Shown here in pieces: positions 8,380 through 18,523 of a stretch of DNA of 64,000 nucleotides. This DNA is from an uncultured Erythrobacter sp. (GTDB lineage Bacteria; Pseudomonadota; Alphaproteobacteria; Sphingomonadales; Sphingomonadaceae). A program made the position numbers and the translations under genes. The DNA is taken from the NCBI GenBank assembly GCA_947488085.1, contig CANKYI010000002.1, forward strand, positions 294,945 to 358,944, written 5' to 3'. The notes beneath the pieces were generated by a model that ran no database searches, had not been told where the DNA came from, and was given only the letters and a program-made list of their open reading frames with translations. The first letter of the stretch is position 1. Each line of letters opens with the position of its first letter.

Positions 8380-9717
8380 ATGCAACACGTCACCGCTTCG
8401 CTTGCCGCAATCGCCGTCTGTTTGGCCGCGCCGCTCTCTGCCCAAGACGATGTGGTCGCAGAGGAAGCTTCCGCGGAGATTGTAGAGGATGTAGCGGAGG
8501 TTGAGGCTCCAATTGATCCCGCGCTGCAAGCCGCCGAAGCCGCTCTAGCAATTGCGCCGGTTTTTGATGGGCACAACGATGTCCCGATCCAGCTGCGCTC
8601 GCGGTTCGACAATCAGATCAACGATCTCGATTTTGCTGACACAACCGGCACGGGCTCGACCCACCCTCAGGGGCGTGCGATGCACACCGATATTGCCCGA
8701 CTGGCCGAGGGGCGAGTGGGCGCCCAATATTGGTCTGTCTATGTCCCTGTCAGCCTGTCCGAACCCGAGGCGGTGCAGATGACTATGGAGCAGATCGACG
8801 TGATGAAGCGTTTGATTGGCCGCTACCCGCAAGCGCTACGCTATGCGGAGACGGCTGATGACGTGGAAGCAGCGATTGCCGATGGCCGTGTCGCGTCGTT
8901 GCTCGGCATGGAGGGTGGGCACTCTATCGGTTCGAGCCTTGCTGTGCTGCGCCAAATGTATGCGCTGGGCGCCCGCTATATGACGATCACGCATAGTCGC
9001 AACACGCCATGGGCGGATAGCGCTACGGACACGCCCGAGCATGGCGGTCTGTCCGATTTTGGCAAGGATGTCATCCGCGAGATGAACCGGATCGGGATGC
9101 TTGTTGACCTTAGCCATGTGAGCGAGGATGCAATGATGGACGCGCTTGATGTGGCGCGCGCTCCGGTGATTTTCAGCCATTCCGGCGTGCGCGCGATCAA
9201 CGGTCACGCTCGCAATGTGCCTAATAGCGTGCTCGCGCGACTACCTGATAATGGCGGGATTGTGATGGTCGTGGCGCTGCCCGGCTTTCTCAACAATGAA
9301 AGCCGTGAATGGTTTGCCGCACGTCAGGCAGAGACAGCGCGGTTGGAATCGCTCTTCCAAGGTCAACCGACTGTGGTCGAGGCGGCGATGGCAGAATGGG
9401 ATGAAGCCAATCCGACGCCTGAGACTATGATCACGCACATGGCCGATCACATCGATCATATCCGCGATACGATTGGCGTCGAATATATTGGCATCGGGGC
9501 TGACTTTGACGGCATGCCAACAGGTCCGATCGGCTTTGAGGATACGAGTGGGTACCCCCAGCTCTTCGCAGAGCTGGCCCGGCGCGGTTACTCGCAGGTC
9601 GAAATGGAGCTAATCGCCAGCCGCAACGCGATGCGTGTCCTGCGCGAAGCAGAGCGATATGCCGCACGCGCAGCATCACAGCCGCCGATTGAGACGTTAT
9701 TGTCGGTTGAAGAGTGA
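8380..9717 (+). CDS. Membrane dipeptidase (peptidase M19)
   Basis: 445 residues. The ATG at 8380 follows CGGGAGAA and gives a signal peptide ending LAAPLSAQ. An acidic linker (to ~residue 55) precedes the M19 catalytic domain: DGHNDVP (zinc His and Asp), GMEGGHSIG (bridging Glu), THSRNTPWADS, VDLSHVSEDAM, FSHSGVRAI and GADFDGMP. All metal ligands expected of renal-dipeptidase-type enzymes appear intact. It should hydrolyse dipeptides, including D-containing ones, in the periplasm. It ends 10 bases from the convergent small membrane gene. Confidence 0.92.
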   Translation: MQHVTASLAAIAVCLAAPLSAQDDVVAEEASAEIVEDVAEVEAPIDPALQAAEAALAIAPVFDGHNDVPIQLRSRFDNQINDLDFADTTGTGSTHPQGRAMHTDIARLAEGRVGAQYWSVYVPVSLSEPEAVQMTMEQIDVMKRLIGRYPQALRYAETADDVEAAIADGRVASLLGMEGGHSIGSSLAVLRQMYALGARYMTITHSRNTPWADSATDTPEHGGLSDFGKDVIREMNRIGMLVDLSHVSEDAMMDALDVARAPVIFSHSGVRAINGHARNVPNSVLARLPDNGGIVMVVALPGFLNNESREWFAARQAETARLESLFQGQPTVVEAAMAEWDEANPTPETMITHMADHIDHIRDTIGVEYIGIGADFDGMPTGPIGFEDTSGYPQLFAELARRGYSQVEMELIASRNAMRVLREAERYAARAASQPPIETLLSVEE

Positions 9718-9727
9718 GCCTTGGAGC

Positions 9728-9880
9728 TTAGCCGTAAAGCGCCGGAATAATCCAGATCAGGCTCATGGCAATCACCGCAATGCCAAGGCCAATGCCCAGC
9801 ACATAACGCATATGTCCGGTTGTGTGCGCACCGCGCGCGTCATCATCTTCGATGTGAATGGCGTCGTCTTGGTCGGTCAT
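9728..9880 (-). CDS. 50-residue membrane protein behind EcfG promoter
   Basis: 50 residues from the ATG at 9880, which follows GGAGG six bases upstream. An acidic, His-containing N-terminal half (about residues 1-22) leads into one transmembrane helix (YVLGIGLGIAVIAMSLIW, roughly 24-44). No family is recognised. An EcfG promoter stands 35 bases upstream, so the protein is likely made during general stress or stationary phase. The 3' end of dapD lies just beyond that promoter, making this an independent unit. Confidence 0.7.
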   Translation of the reverse strand: MTDQDDAIHIEDDDARGAHTTGHMRYVLGIGLGIAVIAMSLIWIIPALYG

Positions 9881-9914
9881 AAAACCTCCGCTCTTTTTAT
9901 AGACCCAACAAAGC

Positions 9915-9939
9915 AACGGATCGGGCTAGGTATTGTTCC
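9915..9939 (-). promoter_or_regulatory. sigma-EcfG promoter of small membrane gene
   Basis: Read on the minus strand: GGAAC (9939-9935), a 16-base spacer, then CGTT (9918-9915). This is a perfect match to the general-stress consensus. It lies in the 86-base gap between dapD and the 50-codon gene, about 35 bases before the latter's ATG. Confidence 0.8.
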
Positions 9940-9966
9940 TGAGTGGTTCTTACGCCACCTACACAA

Positions 9967-10803
9967 TCAATCCCGCAGCAATTCGTTGATCCCGGTTTTG
10001 GAGCGTGTTTGTGCATCGACGGTTTTGACGATCACGGCGCAATAAAGCGATGGCCCCGGCGTGCCATCAGGCAGCGGCTTTCCAGGCAGGTTACCAGGCA
10101 CGACCACAGCATAGGGAGGCACTTCGCCCATGTGAATTTCACCCGTTGCGCGGTCGATAATCTTGGTTGATGCGCCAAGATACACGCCCATGGAAAGCAC
10201 CGCACCTTCGCCCACGCGCACCCCTTCTGCGACTTCGCTGCGCGCACCGATAAAGGCACCATCACCGATGATCACGGGTTCTGCCTGAAGCGGCTCGAGC
10301 ACGCCGCCAATTCCTGCACCACCCGAAATGTGCACATTGGCACCGATTTGCGCGCATGATCCAACGGTCGCCCATGTATCGACCATGGTTCCCTCGCCCA
10401 CATAGGCACCGATGTTCACGAAGCTCGGCATCAAAACCGCGCCTTTGCCGATAAAGCTGCCACGCCGAACGACGGCACCAGGGACAACCCGAAAACCTGC
10501 ATCACGAAAGCGATTGTCGCCCCATCCAGCGAATTTGATCGGCACTTTGTCAAAGGCTGGATCGCCGGCGGCGGCATCGTCCATCACGCGATTGTCGTTC
10601 AGGCGAAAGGACAGGAGGACCGCTTTTTTCAGCCATTGGTTAACGGTCCACTCGCCGTTGACGCCCGGCTGCGCGACGCGCGCCTCACCGCTGTCCAGCA
10701 TAGCCAGAGCCTCACTCACAGCATGGCGAACCTCGCTGCCCGGGGTCACTTCAACTCGGTTTTCCCAAGCTTGTTCGATTTCAGCGATCAGGGTGTCAGT
10801 CAT
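9967..10803 (-). CDS. dapD: Tetrahydrodipicolinate N-succinyltransferase
   Basis: 278 residues, the normal length for DapD. The enzyme transfers succinyl from succinyl-CoA to 2,3,4,5-tetrahydropyridine-2,6-dicarboxylate in the succinylase branch of lysine/diaminopimelate synthesis in the cytoplasm. The N-terminal helical region includes [19 protein letters not shown]. The left-handed beta-helix hexapeptides run through [39 protein letters not shown] and [15 protein letters not shown]. No other dap gene is adjacent in this window. Confidence 0.96.
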   Translation of the reverse strand: MTDTLIAEIEQAWENRVEVTPGSEVRHAVSEALAMLDSGEARVAQPGVNGEWTVNQWLKKAVLLSFRLNDNRVMDDAAAGDPAFDKVPIKFAGWGDNRFRDAGFRVVPGAVVRRGSFIGKGAVLMPSFVNIGAYVGEGTMVDTWATVGSCAQIGANVHISGGAGIGGVLEPLQAEPVIIGDGAFIGARSEVAEGVRVGEGAVLSMGVYLGASTKIIDRATGEIHMGEVPPYAVVVPGNLPGKPLPDGTPGPSLYCAVIVKTVDAQTRSKTGINELLRD

Positions 10804-11007
10804 AAGTACTCCGCCGTAAGGCCCATAATGAGACGCGATTGCGCGTTGTTCTCGTGTGTTTCCTTCGCGCTGCTAGCGTTATGGACGAAGGGCGGCAAGA
10901 CCGAGCCTCTGCAAGGGGACTAAGGAATGTCGCTGAGGCACCTGTAAGTCGTTTGACGATCCCCGTTTGGCAATGGTTCAGGGAGTTCGCTGTTAAGGAT
11001 AATGCGC

Positions 11008-13452
11008 ATGGCTGACACTACTGATTCTCGCACCGATTCGAACTCAGCAGCCATGAAGGAGTCGCGCTCTTCATCCAACCACGACCCGGCCGCGCCTGTT
11101 CGATGGAAAGTGGTTGCCGCGGCCGTTGTTTGCGCCACTCTTAGCGCGTGCGGCGGCGGTGGTGGGAGTGATGCTGTGCGATCAGTGTCCGCGCTACCTC
11201 CGCCACCGCCTCCTCCGCCACCGCCTCCACCTCCACCGCCTCCCCCGACCAATTTTGACACTGCCGAATTCCGCCGGTCCGATGGCCCCGCCTTCCACGG
11301 CGCGGATACCGCCTGGCGCGATGGCGCAACCGGCGTAGGGCAAATCATCGCGGTTATTGACAGCGGAATTGATAGTGACAGCCCAGAATTTGCGGGTCGC
11401 CTTCACCCAAATTCGCGCGATGTTGCTGGCAATCGCGGAGTTGATCCAGAGGATGATCATGGCACTAATGTTGCTCTGGTTGCAGCAGGGGCACGCAATG
11501 ATGATGGTGTGCTTGGCACCGCGTTTGACGCTCAAGTGCTGGCAATCCGAGCAGACATGCCGGGTTCTTGTGGGAACGATACGCCTCAGGATTCGAGTTT
11601 AGGGTGCCTGTTCACGGATATCGCTATCGCGGACGGGGTGGACTTGGCGATCCAAACTGGCGTCAGCGTCATCAATCTGAGCTTAGGCGGAAGTGATGCG
11701 GCACCGCGTTTGCGCAACGCTATCGCTCGTGCGGCAAATGCCGGTATCGTAGTGGTCGTGGCCGCCGGCAATAGCGGTGCCGGTGATGACCCCGATATCG
11801 ATCCAAACCAACCTGACCCATTCGCCACAAGCCTTCTGGCGGCCGGAAATGGCAATGTGATAATCGTCGGATCGGTCGATGACGGTGGCGGATTTTCAAA
11901 CTTCAGCAACCGGGCTGGCAACTCTGCAGCCTCTTTCATTTCCGCACGCGGTCAACGGATTTGCTGCGTCTACGAAGAAGGCGAGGTGTTTGTTGAAACA
12001 ATCAATGGCGAACAGTTTGTAACGCTGTTTTCAGGGACCAGCTTCGCTGCACCTCAAGTTTCGGGCGCGGTGGCGCTTTTGGCGCAGGCTTTCCCTAATT
12101 TGACCGGGCAACAGATCGTCGAAATTCTGCTGGATACTGCGCGTGATGCAGGCGCGACCGGTACAGATGCGATGTTTGGAACGGGCATTCTCGACATCGC
12201 TGCGGCCTTTGCGCCGCAGGGCACAACGTCAATTGCCGGGACATCGAATGCTTTGGCATTGGCGGATGATTTTGCCGTGGGTTCTGCTGCGATGGGCGAT
12301 GCTCTTTCAAGCGTCTCACTCAGCACCATTGTGACGGACCGCTATGACCGCGCCTACACGCTGGACCTAGGAGCGCGTTCACGCAGCGCTGCACAAACGC
12401 CGCGTCTGCGCGGTGCGGTTGAGCAGGTTGGCTATACGAGCAGCGGCGGCAATGATGCCTTGGCGTTTTCTGTGACCATGGGCGAGGGGCAACGCGCAGC
12501 CGGCCTCGGATGGTCACGCCAGTTGCAACTCTCAGCCCAAGATGCGCAGGGCGCGCGGGTTTTGGCAGCACGTGTGGCAGCGCGGATTGCGCCGGACACA
12601 CAAGTTGGTTTCGCCATTTCACAAAGCGCCAGTGGCTTGGTCGCGCAATTGCAAGGCGCGGATCGCCCAGCATTCCTGATCGCACCAGAGGCCGGGTTTG
12701 ATGCCGGGTTTTTGGAGAGCAGCGATATTGCCGCCGCCTCCCGATATCAGATCGGCGAATGGGGCCTGACGGTCTCGGCAGAACGCGGCAATGCTTGGCT
12801 TGGCGATAATCGGCAGGCGAGCGACGTTCTGTTTGGCGTGCGCGAACGGCGTCCAACGTCCACCATCAGTATCGCAGCAGACCGCAAATGGCGCGGGCTG
12901 GATGCGAGCGTGGCAGTGTCGTACCTCTCTGAGCAAAACACCCTATTGGGCGCACACTTTAATCCCACGTTTGGTTTGAGCGGCGCGGACACTGCATTTA
13001 TTGATGGGCGTGTCGCACACCAATTGGGCGCAGATTGGCGCGTTGGGGCGGCCTTCCGTGCCGGACTTTCGCGCCCACGCGGTGGATCGTTGCTCGGATC
13101 TGGATCGCAGATCAACACGCAAAGTTGGTCTTTCGATGTCACGCGTCGCGGCACCATCATGCGCGGTGACAGTATCGGCCTTCGTGTCAGTCAGCCTTTG
13201 CGAGTAAGCGGCGGCACAGTGAATTTCGATCTGCCTGTCGCCTATGACTATGCCAGCGAAAGCGCCATTCTGGGCCGGCAGAGCCTCTCTCTGACACCGC
13301 AAGGGCGCGAGATCATGAGCGAGTTCAATTGGAGCGGGCAACTGCCAATCGGCACACTTGGCGTAAGCGCATATTACCGCACCGATCCGGGCCATTTTGA
13401 GGCCGCTCGCAATGATGTGGGCGCGCTTATCTCGCTCAGCTCTTCGTTCTAA
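11008..13452 (+). CDS. Subtilisin-family (S8) serine protease lipoprotein with C-terminal barrel-like region
   Basis: 814 residues from the ATG at 11008, placed 8 bases after AAGGA; an ATG at 11002 is too close. After about 35 polar residues comes a hydrophobic segment with lipobox LSAC (Cys48), poly-Gly, then 17 consecutive prolines (~64-80). The S8 triad is intact: Asp118 (AVIDSGID), His151 (DHGTN), Ser345 (SGTSFAAPQ), with oxyanion Asn in AAGNSGAG. The last ~400 residues alternate polar and hydrophobic and end in Phe, like an autotransporter barrel. It is probably displayed at the outer membrane. The combination of lipobox and barrel is unusual. Confidence 0.85.
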   Translation: MADTTDSRTDSNSAAMKESRSSSNHDPAAPVRWKVVAAAVVCATLSACGGGGGSDAVRSVSALPPPPPPPPPPPPPPPPPTNFDTAEFRRSDGPAFHGADTAWRDGATGVGQIIAVIDSGIDSDSPEFAGRLHPNSRDVAGNRGVDPEDDHGTNVALVAAGARNDDGVLGTAFDAQVLAIRADMPGSCGNDTPQDSSLGCLFTDIAIADGVDLAIQTGVSVINLSLGGSDAAPRLRNAIARAANAGIVVVVAAGNSGAGDDPDIDPNQPDPFATSLLAAGNGNVIIVGSVDDGGGFSNFSNRAGNSAASFISARGQRICCVYEEGEVFVETINGEQFVTLFSGTSFAAPQVSGAVALLAQAFPNLTGQQIVEILLDTARDAGATGTDAMFGTGILDIAAAFAPQGTTSIAGTSNALALADDFAVGSAAMGDALSSVSLSTIVTDRYDRAYTLDLGARSRSAAQTPRLRGAVEQVGYTSSGGNDALAFSVTMGEGQRAAGLGWSRQLQLSAQDAQGARVLAARVAARIAPDTQVGFAISQSASGLVAQLQGADRPAFLIAPEAGFDAGFLESSDIAAASRYQIGEWGLTVSAERGNAWLGDNRQASDVLFGVRERRPTSTISIAADRKWRGLDASVAVSYLSEQNTLLGAHFNPTFGLSGADTAFIDGRVAHQLGADWRVGAAFRAGLSRPRGGSLLGSGSQINTQSWSFDVTRRGTIMRGDSIGLRVSQPLRVSGGTVNFDLPVAYDYASESAILGRQSLSLTPQGREIMSEFNWSGQLPIGTLGVSAYYRTDPGHFEAARNDVGALISLSSSF

Positions 13453-14519
13453 GCGGGCATTCCCGCAGACAGAGCGAACTCGTATGCGCGGGCAACCAGC
13501 GGCGCGACACGGTCGCTCATGCCCTTTGCATGGGCAGAGGATGCGGTGCCATCGATCACGCGTTTCTTGATCCCCTGCATAATCCCCGCAAGGCGGAACA
13601 GATTATAGGCGAAATACCAATCCATCGGTGGAACCGGATAACCGGTGCGCGCGACATAACGCTCCACGGCCTCTTCAACCGTCGGAATGCCCAGCGCGGG
13701 GAGATCAAGCCCCATCAACCCGGCCCGTCCATCGGCGGGCTGGAACCAGTTGAGCATCAGATAGCTGAAATCAGCAATAGGATCGCCCAGCGTCGACAAT
13801 TCCCAATCGAGCACGGCAATGATGCGGTTCTCGGTCTTGTGAAAAATCACATTGTCGAGCCGGTAATCGCCATGCACCACGCTGCTTTCATGCTGCGGCG
13901 GAATGGTTTGCGGCAACCATTCAATCAACCGCTCCATTTGCGGCATATGCTCGGTTTCGGACAGCTTATATTGCTTTGACCAGCGCGCAATTTGCCGAGC
14001 ACAATAATCGGTCGGCTTGCCATAATCGCCCAAGCCGATTTCGTCTGGCTTGTTGAGGTGCATGTCTGCGATTGTGTCGATCAGTGCATTGTACAATTCG
14101 CGCCGCTCTTCGGGTGAAGAACCGGGCAGTTGGCCATTCCAAAGACTGCGTCCATCGGCCATGCTCATGACGAAGAACATGGAACCCAAAACGTCCGGAT
14201 CTTCGCACAGGCCATACGTCTTTGGCACGGGAAAGCCGGTGGGGTGCAGCCCTGTCATCGCCTTATATTCGCGGTCAACCGCATGGGCGGACGGCAGCAA
14301 TTTGCCGAAAGGCTGACGGCGTAGGACATAGTTCGCGCCGGGTGTCTCGATTTTGTAGGTCGGGTTGGATTGCCCGCCCTTAAACTTCGTGTAGCTGATC
14401 GGGCCAGTGAACCCTTCGACGTTGGATTCAAACCATGCGGTCAGTTTAGCGAGATCAAGCTTGTCCGCCTCTGGCACTTCGACAGTGCCGACCATTTCCT
14501 TGTCGAAATCGATATCCAT
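13449..14519 (-). CDS. Phosphotransferase family protein (ACAD10/APH-like)
   Basis: 356 residues of the aminoglycoside-phosphotransferase/choline-kinase fold. GGQSNPTYKI forms the nucleotide loop, VHGDYRLDNVIFH the catalytic loop, and VLDWELSTLGDP carries the metal-binding Asp. This subfamily is encoded beside acyl-CoA dehydrogenases and resembles the kinase half of ACAD10, which phosphorylates hydroxy-acyl-CoA intermediates. It is therefore more likely catabolic than drug resistance. It abuts the dehydrogenase gene by one base. Its stop codon overlaps that of the convergent protease gene. Confidence 0.87.
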   Translation of the reverse strand: MDIDFDKEMVGTVEVPEADKLDLAKLTAWFESNVEGFTGPISYTKFKGGQSNPTYKIETPGANYVLRRQPFGKLLPSAHAVDREYKAMTGLHPTGFPVPKTYGLCEDPDVLGSMFFVMSMADGRSLWNGQLPGSSPEERRELYNALIDTIADMHLNKPDEIGLGDYGKPTDYCARQIARWSKQYKLSETEHMPQMERLIEWLPQTIPPQHESSVVHGDYRLDNVIFHKTENRIIAVLDWELSTLGDPIADFSYLMLNWFQPADGRAGLMGLDLPALGIPTVEEAVERYVARTGYPVPPMDWYFAYNLFRLAGIMQGIKKRVIDGTASSAHAKGMSDRVAPLVARAYEFALSAGMPA

Positions 14520-15607
14520 CAGTCAAACATTACCACGCTGCGTGCGTGGCTCCCTTCGCGCATTTTGTCGAAACCGGCATTCACATCGTCAAGGCTGATC
14601 CGTTCAGCGATGATCGTGTCGAGATCGAGCAGACCGCGCATGTAGAAATCAACAAGCCGAGGTAGATCGACGGGGAAGTGGTTCATCCCCATAATCGCCC
14701 CCATCAGCTTTTTTCCGCCCAGCAAGTCCATCGCGCCAAGCCCGACTTTGCAATCAAGCGGCATCATGCCGAGAATGACGGCAGTGCCACCGCGGCGCAA
14801 TGATGCGACTGCGAGGTCAGCCGAAGCCTGACGGCCGACAGCCTCAATACCCCAATCAACGCCGCCGCCAGAGATGTCCATGATCTGTTTGGCTGCATCA
14901 TCGGCCAATGCATCAACCGTATGGGTCGCGCCCAAGGTTTCGGCCAAGGCCCGCTTTTCAGGCAGAGGATCGGCAGCAATGACTTTGCCAGCCCCTGCGA
15001 TTTTGGCTGCGTTGATGGTCGCCAGACCAACTCCGCCACATCCGACCACCAGAACCGTCTCACCCGGTGTCACATTGCAGGCATTGAAAATCGTGCCCGC
15101 GCCCGTCGTGACCGCGCAGCCAATGACGGCAGCCCGGTCGAGCGGCATATCTTTGTCGATGGCGACACACGCATTTTCGTGGATCAGCATCTGTTCGGAC
15201 AACGCCGACAGGTTCAGCATCTGATTGACCGGATCGCCGTTCGCCATCGTCATGCGCGGCGCATCCGTTTTGCCGCGCCGGGTCGCCCCGCCAAGGCAAA
15301 GAGCCATGCGGCCTGTCACACAAAATTCGCAAGTGCCGCAGAATGCGCTGAGGCAGGACACGACGTGATCGCCGGGTTTCACGGTGGTCACTTCGCTGCC
15401 GACGGCGCGAACTACGCCGGCTGCTTCGTGCCCCGGAACGGCGGGGAGAGGATGCGGATAGTGCCCGTCGATAAAGTGCAAATCCGAATGGCACAGGCCG
15501 CACGCCTTAGTGTCGATCAGTACTTCGTGCGGCATGGGATCGGCGACGTTGATGTCGCCGATCACAAGACCTTCACCCGGTGTTCCCAGGATCGCTGCTT
15601 TTGCCAT
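14519..15607 (-). CDS. Zinc-dependent alcohol dehydrogenase (class III-like MDR)
   Basis: 362 residues. The ATG at 15607 lies behind GGGAGAGGGA. It is a medium-chain zinc dehydrogenase, with catalytic-zinc Cys and His in ACGLCHSD and GHEAAGVV, four structural-zinc cysteines in CGTCEFCVTGRMALC, and the NAD loop VVGCGGVGL. It should oxidise an alcohol to an aldehyde in the cytoplasm with NAD. The neighbours (kinase-fold protein, acyl-CoA dehydrogenases) suggest a step in degradation of an alcohol- or acyl-derived compound. The substrate is unknown. Confidence 0.92.
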   Translation of the reverse strand: MAKAAILGTPGEGLVIGDINVADPMPHEVLIDTKACGLCHSDLHFIDGHYPHPLPAVPGHEAAGVVRAVGSEVTTVKPGDHVVSCLSAFCGTCEFCVTGRMALCLGGATRRGKTDAPRMTMANGDPVNQMLNLSALSEQMLIHENACVAIDKDMPLDRAAVIGCAVTTGAGTIFNACNVTPGETVLVVGCGGVGLATINAAKIAGAGKVIAADPLPEKRALAETLGATHTVDALADDAAKQIMDISGGGVDWGIEAVGRQASADLAVASLRRGGTAVILGMMPLDCKVGLGAMDLLGGKKLMGAIMGMNHFPVDLPRLVDFYMRGLLDLDTIIAERISLDDVNAGFDKMREGSHARSVVMFD

Positions 15608-15634
15608 TATTCCCTCTCCCAAATCCGCCGGTTT

Positions 15635-16966
15635 TTAGCGGGTCGCGCCCATATCGCCTGAGCTAAAGCCGCCAGCATCATTGGCCGGTTCACCTTTGCG
15701 CAGAGCGTTGGCCGTGGGGCCTTCTTCGGGAACGTGCTTGCCAAACTCCATGCGAGCGATGGAGCGTGCGTGCACTTCATCGGGACCATCGGCGAGACGC
15801 AATGTCCGCTGATGCGCATAGGCACTGGCCAAGCCGTAATCGTTCGATACGCCGCCGCCACCATGTGCCTGGATCGCATCGTCGATGATTTTCAGAGCCA
15901 TGTTTGGCGCCTGAACCTTGATCATCGCAATCTCTTGCTTGGCTGATTTGTTGCCGACCTTGTCCATCATATCGGCCGCTTTCAGGCACAGCAGACGGGT
16001 CATGTCGATATCGATGCGGGCACGCGCAACGCGCTCTTCCCATACTGAATGCTTGTAAATCGGCTTGCCGAAAGCTTCGCGTTCCTGAAGCCGCTTGCAC
16101 ATCTTCGCCAGCGCTTCTTCTGCAACGCCGATTGTGCGCATGCAGTGGTGGATACGGCCAGGGCCGAGGCGACCTTGCGCGATCTCGAACCCGCGCCCTT
16201 CGCCCAGCAACATGTTGGTCACAGGGACGCGAACGTCCTTCATCTCGACTTCCATATGGCCATGCGGCGCATCGTCATATCCAAAGACGGGAAGGTGGCG
16301 GATGATATTCACGCCTGGCGCATCGTTCGGCATCAACAGCATCGATTGCTGTGCGTGGCGTCCGGCGTTTGGATCGGTCTTGCCCATTACGATGGAAACT
16401 TTGCAGCGCGGATCACCCAGACCCGACGACCACCATTTGCGGCCATTGATCACATAGTGATCGCCATCGCGTTCCATCCGGGTTTCGATGTTGGTCGCAT
16501 CGGATGAGGCGGTGAATGGCTCTGTCATTAAGAAGGCAGAACGAATCTCGCCGTTCATGATCGGGCGAAGCCACTGTTCCTTTTGCTCCAGCGTACCGTA
16601 GCGGTGAAACACTTCCATGTTGCCGGTGTCAGGCGCTGAGCAGTTGAACACTTCAGATGCCCAGCCAATGCGGCCCATTTCTTCGGCGCAAAGGGCGTAT
16701 TCGAGGTTGGTTAGGCCGGGACCTTCGAACTCAAAGCTCTCTTCGACGTGATGGTGCCCGTCATTGCGCGGCGGCATGAACAAGTTCCAGATGCCCGCTT
16801 CTTTCGCGAGCTTCTTTTTGTCTTCGATGATCTGGATCACTTTCCAGCGGTCACCTTCAGCGTCTTGCTCAGCATAGGTGCCCATTTCCGGGCGAACATG
16901 CGTTTCGATGAAATCGCGCACGCGATCGCGCCAATAAACTTGGCGCTCGGTCGGTTGGAAATCCAT
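15635..16966 (-). CDS. Acyl-CoA dehydrogenase
   Basis: 443 residues with the three-domain acyl-CoA dehydrogenase fold. [16 protein letters not shown] binds flavin/substrate, [11 protein letters not shown] and [11 protein letters not shown] lie in the beta domain, and the C-terminal helical domain includes [16 protein letters not shown]. It is a FAD enzyme that introduces an alpha-beta double bond into acyl-CoA and passes electrons to ETF. It has an AGGAACACC ribosome site and is cotranscribed with the downstream alcohol dehydrogenase gene, 27 bases away. Confidence 0.92.
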   Translation of the reverse strand: MDFQPTERQVYWRDRVRDFIETHVRPEMGTYAEQDAEGDRWKVIQIIEDKKKLAKEAGIWNLFMPPRNDGHHHVEESFEFEGPGLTNLEYALCAEEMGRIGWASEVFNCSAPDTGNMEVFHRYGTLEQKEQWLRPIMNGEIRSAFLMTEPFTASSDATNIETRMERDGDHYVINGRKWWSSGLGDPRCKVSIVMGKTDPNAGRHAQQSMLLMPNDAPGVNIIRHLPVFGYDDAPHGHMEVEMKDVRVPVTNMLLGEGRGFEIAQGRLGPGRIHHCMRTIGVAEEALAKMCKRLQEREAFGKPIYKHSVWEERVARARIDIDMTRLLCLKAADMMDKVGNKSAKQEIAMIKVQAPNMALKIIDDAIQAHGGGGVSNDYGLASAYAHQRTLRLADGPDEVHARSIARMEFGKHVPEEGPTANALRKGEPANDAGGFSSGDMGATR

Positions 16967-17059
16967 GGGGGTGTTCCTCTCTAGTCTCTAATTGAAATCG
17001 AATCTGTTGCGGGCGACCGTGGCAGAGCGTGCCAGTGAGGCCAAGCTCTCTTTTGAGGG

Positions 17060-18523
17060 TTATTCAAAGACCCTCGCTTCGGGATCGGTCGTTTCGCTTT
17101 TGCTCAATGCGGCAACGCGCGTCTCATGATCTTCGCGGCTGATTGGGAACCGGCCAAGCCAATATCCCGCGATCAACATTAATACAGCGGTGGTGCCTGC
17201 ATAAAGGATGATCAAATTGTCGATCACGCCGGGCGCGACGGTATCCGGCGTCGCATCAGATGACAATGCGGCGAAAGCCAAGAACTGTCCGCTGAGGAAA
17301 ATGCCAAAGCCGGTCGCGCATTTCTGAACCAGCCAATTGCCGGAATAAAACGCGCCCTCTGCGCGAACGCCGGTGCGCTCAAGATACGCCTCAACGATCT
17401 CTGCGATCATCGATGATGCGGAGACCATGACCACAATATTCAAGGCATTGCCGATGGTCAGCAGCGCGAAAACCATCACCAATGATGTGAGCGATCCCAG
17501 CTCCGGCCAAAACCCGAACAACAGCGCGGAATAAGGGATGATGGTCAGGATAGTGCCGCCAATCGCTCCAATCGCTGCGCTTTTGGGCTTGCCAAAGCGA
17601 TCATGCATCGGCCCCACAATGTTGAACATCAAGACGACCGACAGGAACAGAATAAGCGGGTAAATGCTTAGCCCCGTCACGCTTTCGGGAAGGCCGGGCA
17701 GGCTGGTCGCATCCAACCTCCACACAAACACGTTGAGATAATTGGAGAGCGAGAAATTCAATCCCTGTCCGATGTAGGCTGCGAGCCCGCCAGCGGCGAA
17801 AAACAGAAAGGCGCGCTCGCTAAACGCTTCGGTGATCTCCGAAAAACACGCTTTGAGTGAGAACGGCGCGGGCTTCGTGATGGGCAGCTGCGCGACCAAT
17901 TTGTGCTGACCCAATGCCGATCCGACCACCGATATCACCATCAGCACCGCCCCGATAACTCCGAACGTGAAGTAGGCGTCCCGGTTCAACAGGCCGCTCT
18001 CCCCGGTGAAGAGAAAGCCGTAAGCGATGATCATCATAAGGATGCCGCCCAGCCATCCGGAAAGATAGCGGAACCGGAAGAGGGTCGTTCGCTCGACATA
18101 GTCCGATGTGATTTCGGGCAAGAGCGAGATTGATGGCACTTCGCATGCTGACAGCAGCAGGCGGACAACCACACAGATGCCGAACAGACCCAAGAATGTC
18201 GGTGCCTCTGCCCCCGGCTGCGTCCACAAAAACACCCAGGCAAATGCGAGTGGGATAGGCGCTGCATAAAGCCAAGGCAGCCGCCTGCCCCAACGCGAAT
18301 AGGTGCGATCAGAGAGGTTGCCGATAATCGGATCAACAACCGCATCAACCAACAATGCAAGCAACAACGCAAGGCTTACCAGCCCTGCATCCATGCCGAG
18401 CACTTGGCTGTAATAAAACAGCAAAAAGAACGAAAAACCGGTGTCTTTGACCCCAAATGCCACTGCCCCAAAGCCGTGAATGAGTTTTAGGCGCAGCGGA
18501 ACCTTACCATTGATAAAGCTCAC
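17060..18523 (-). CDS. GPH-type MFS symporter
   Basis: 487 residues with 12 predicted membrane helices. The loop 2/3 motif DPIIGNLSDRTYSRWGRRLPW is characteristic of the glycoside-pentoside-hexuronide:cation symporter branch (MFS_2). It should take up a small organic solute with a cation across the inner membrane. In sphingomonads these carriers often sit among acyl-CoA catabolic genes, so the substrate may be the compound degraded by the flanking enzymes rather than a sugar. Confidence 0.87.
   Translation of the reverse strand: MSFINGKVPLRLKLIHGFGAVAFGVKDTGFSFFLLFYYSQVLGMDAGLVSLALLLALLVDAVVDPIIGNLSDRTYSRWGRRLPWLYAAPIPLAFAWVFLWTQPGAEAPTFLGLFGICVVVRLLLSACEVPSISLLPEITSDYVERTTLFRFRYLSGWLGGILMMIIAYGFLFTGESGLLNRDAYFTFGVIGAVLMVISVVGSALGQHKLVAQLPITKPAPFSLKACFSEITEAFSERAFLFFAAGGLAAYIGQGLNFSLSNYLNVFVWRLDATSLPGLPESVTGLSIYPLILFLSVVLMFNIVGPMHDRFGKPKSAAIGAIGGTILTIIPYSALLFGFWPELGSLTSLVMVFALLTIGNALNIVVMVSASSMIAEIVEAYLERTGVRAEGAFYSGNWLVQKCATGFGIFLSGQFLAFAALSSDATPDTVAPGVIDNLIILYAGTTAVLMLIAGYWLGRFPISREDHETRVAALSKSETTDPEARVFE

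Noticed and set aside
11190..11252. Low-complexity CCN repeat as a simple-sequence repeat or assembly artefact
   Set aside because: It stays in frame as 17 Pro codons of mixed CCT/CCA/CCG use inside an intact gene, so it is a coding linker.
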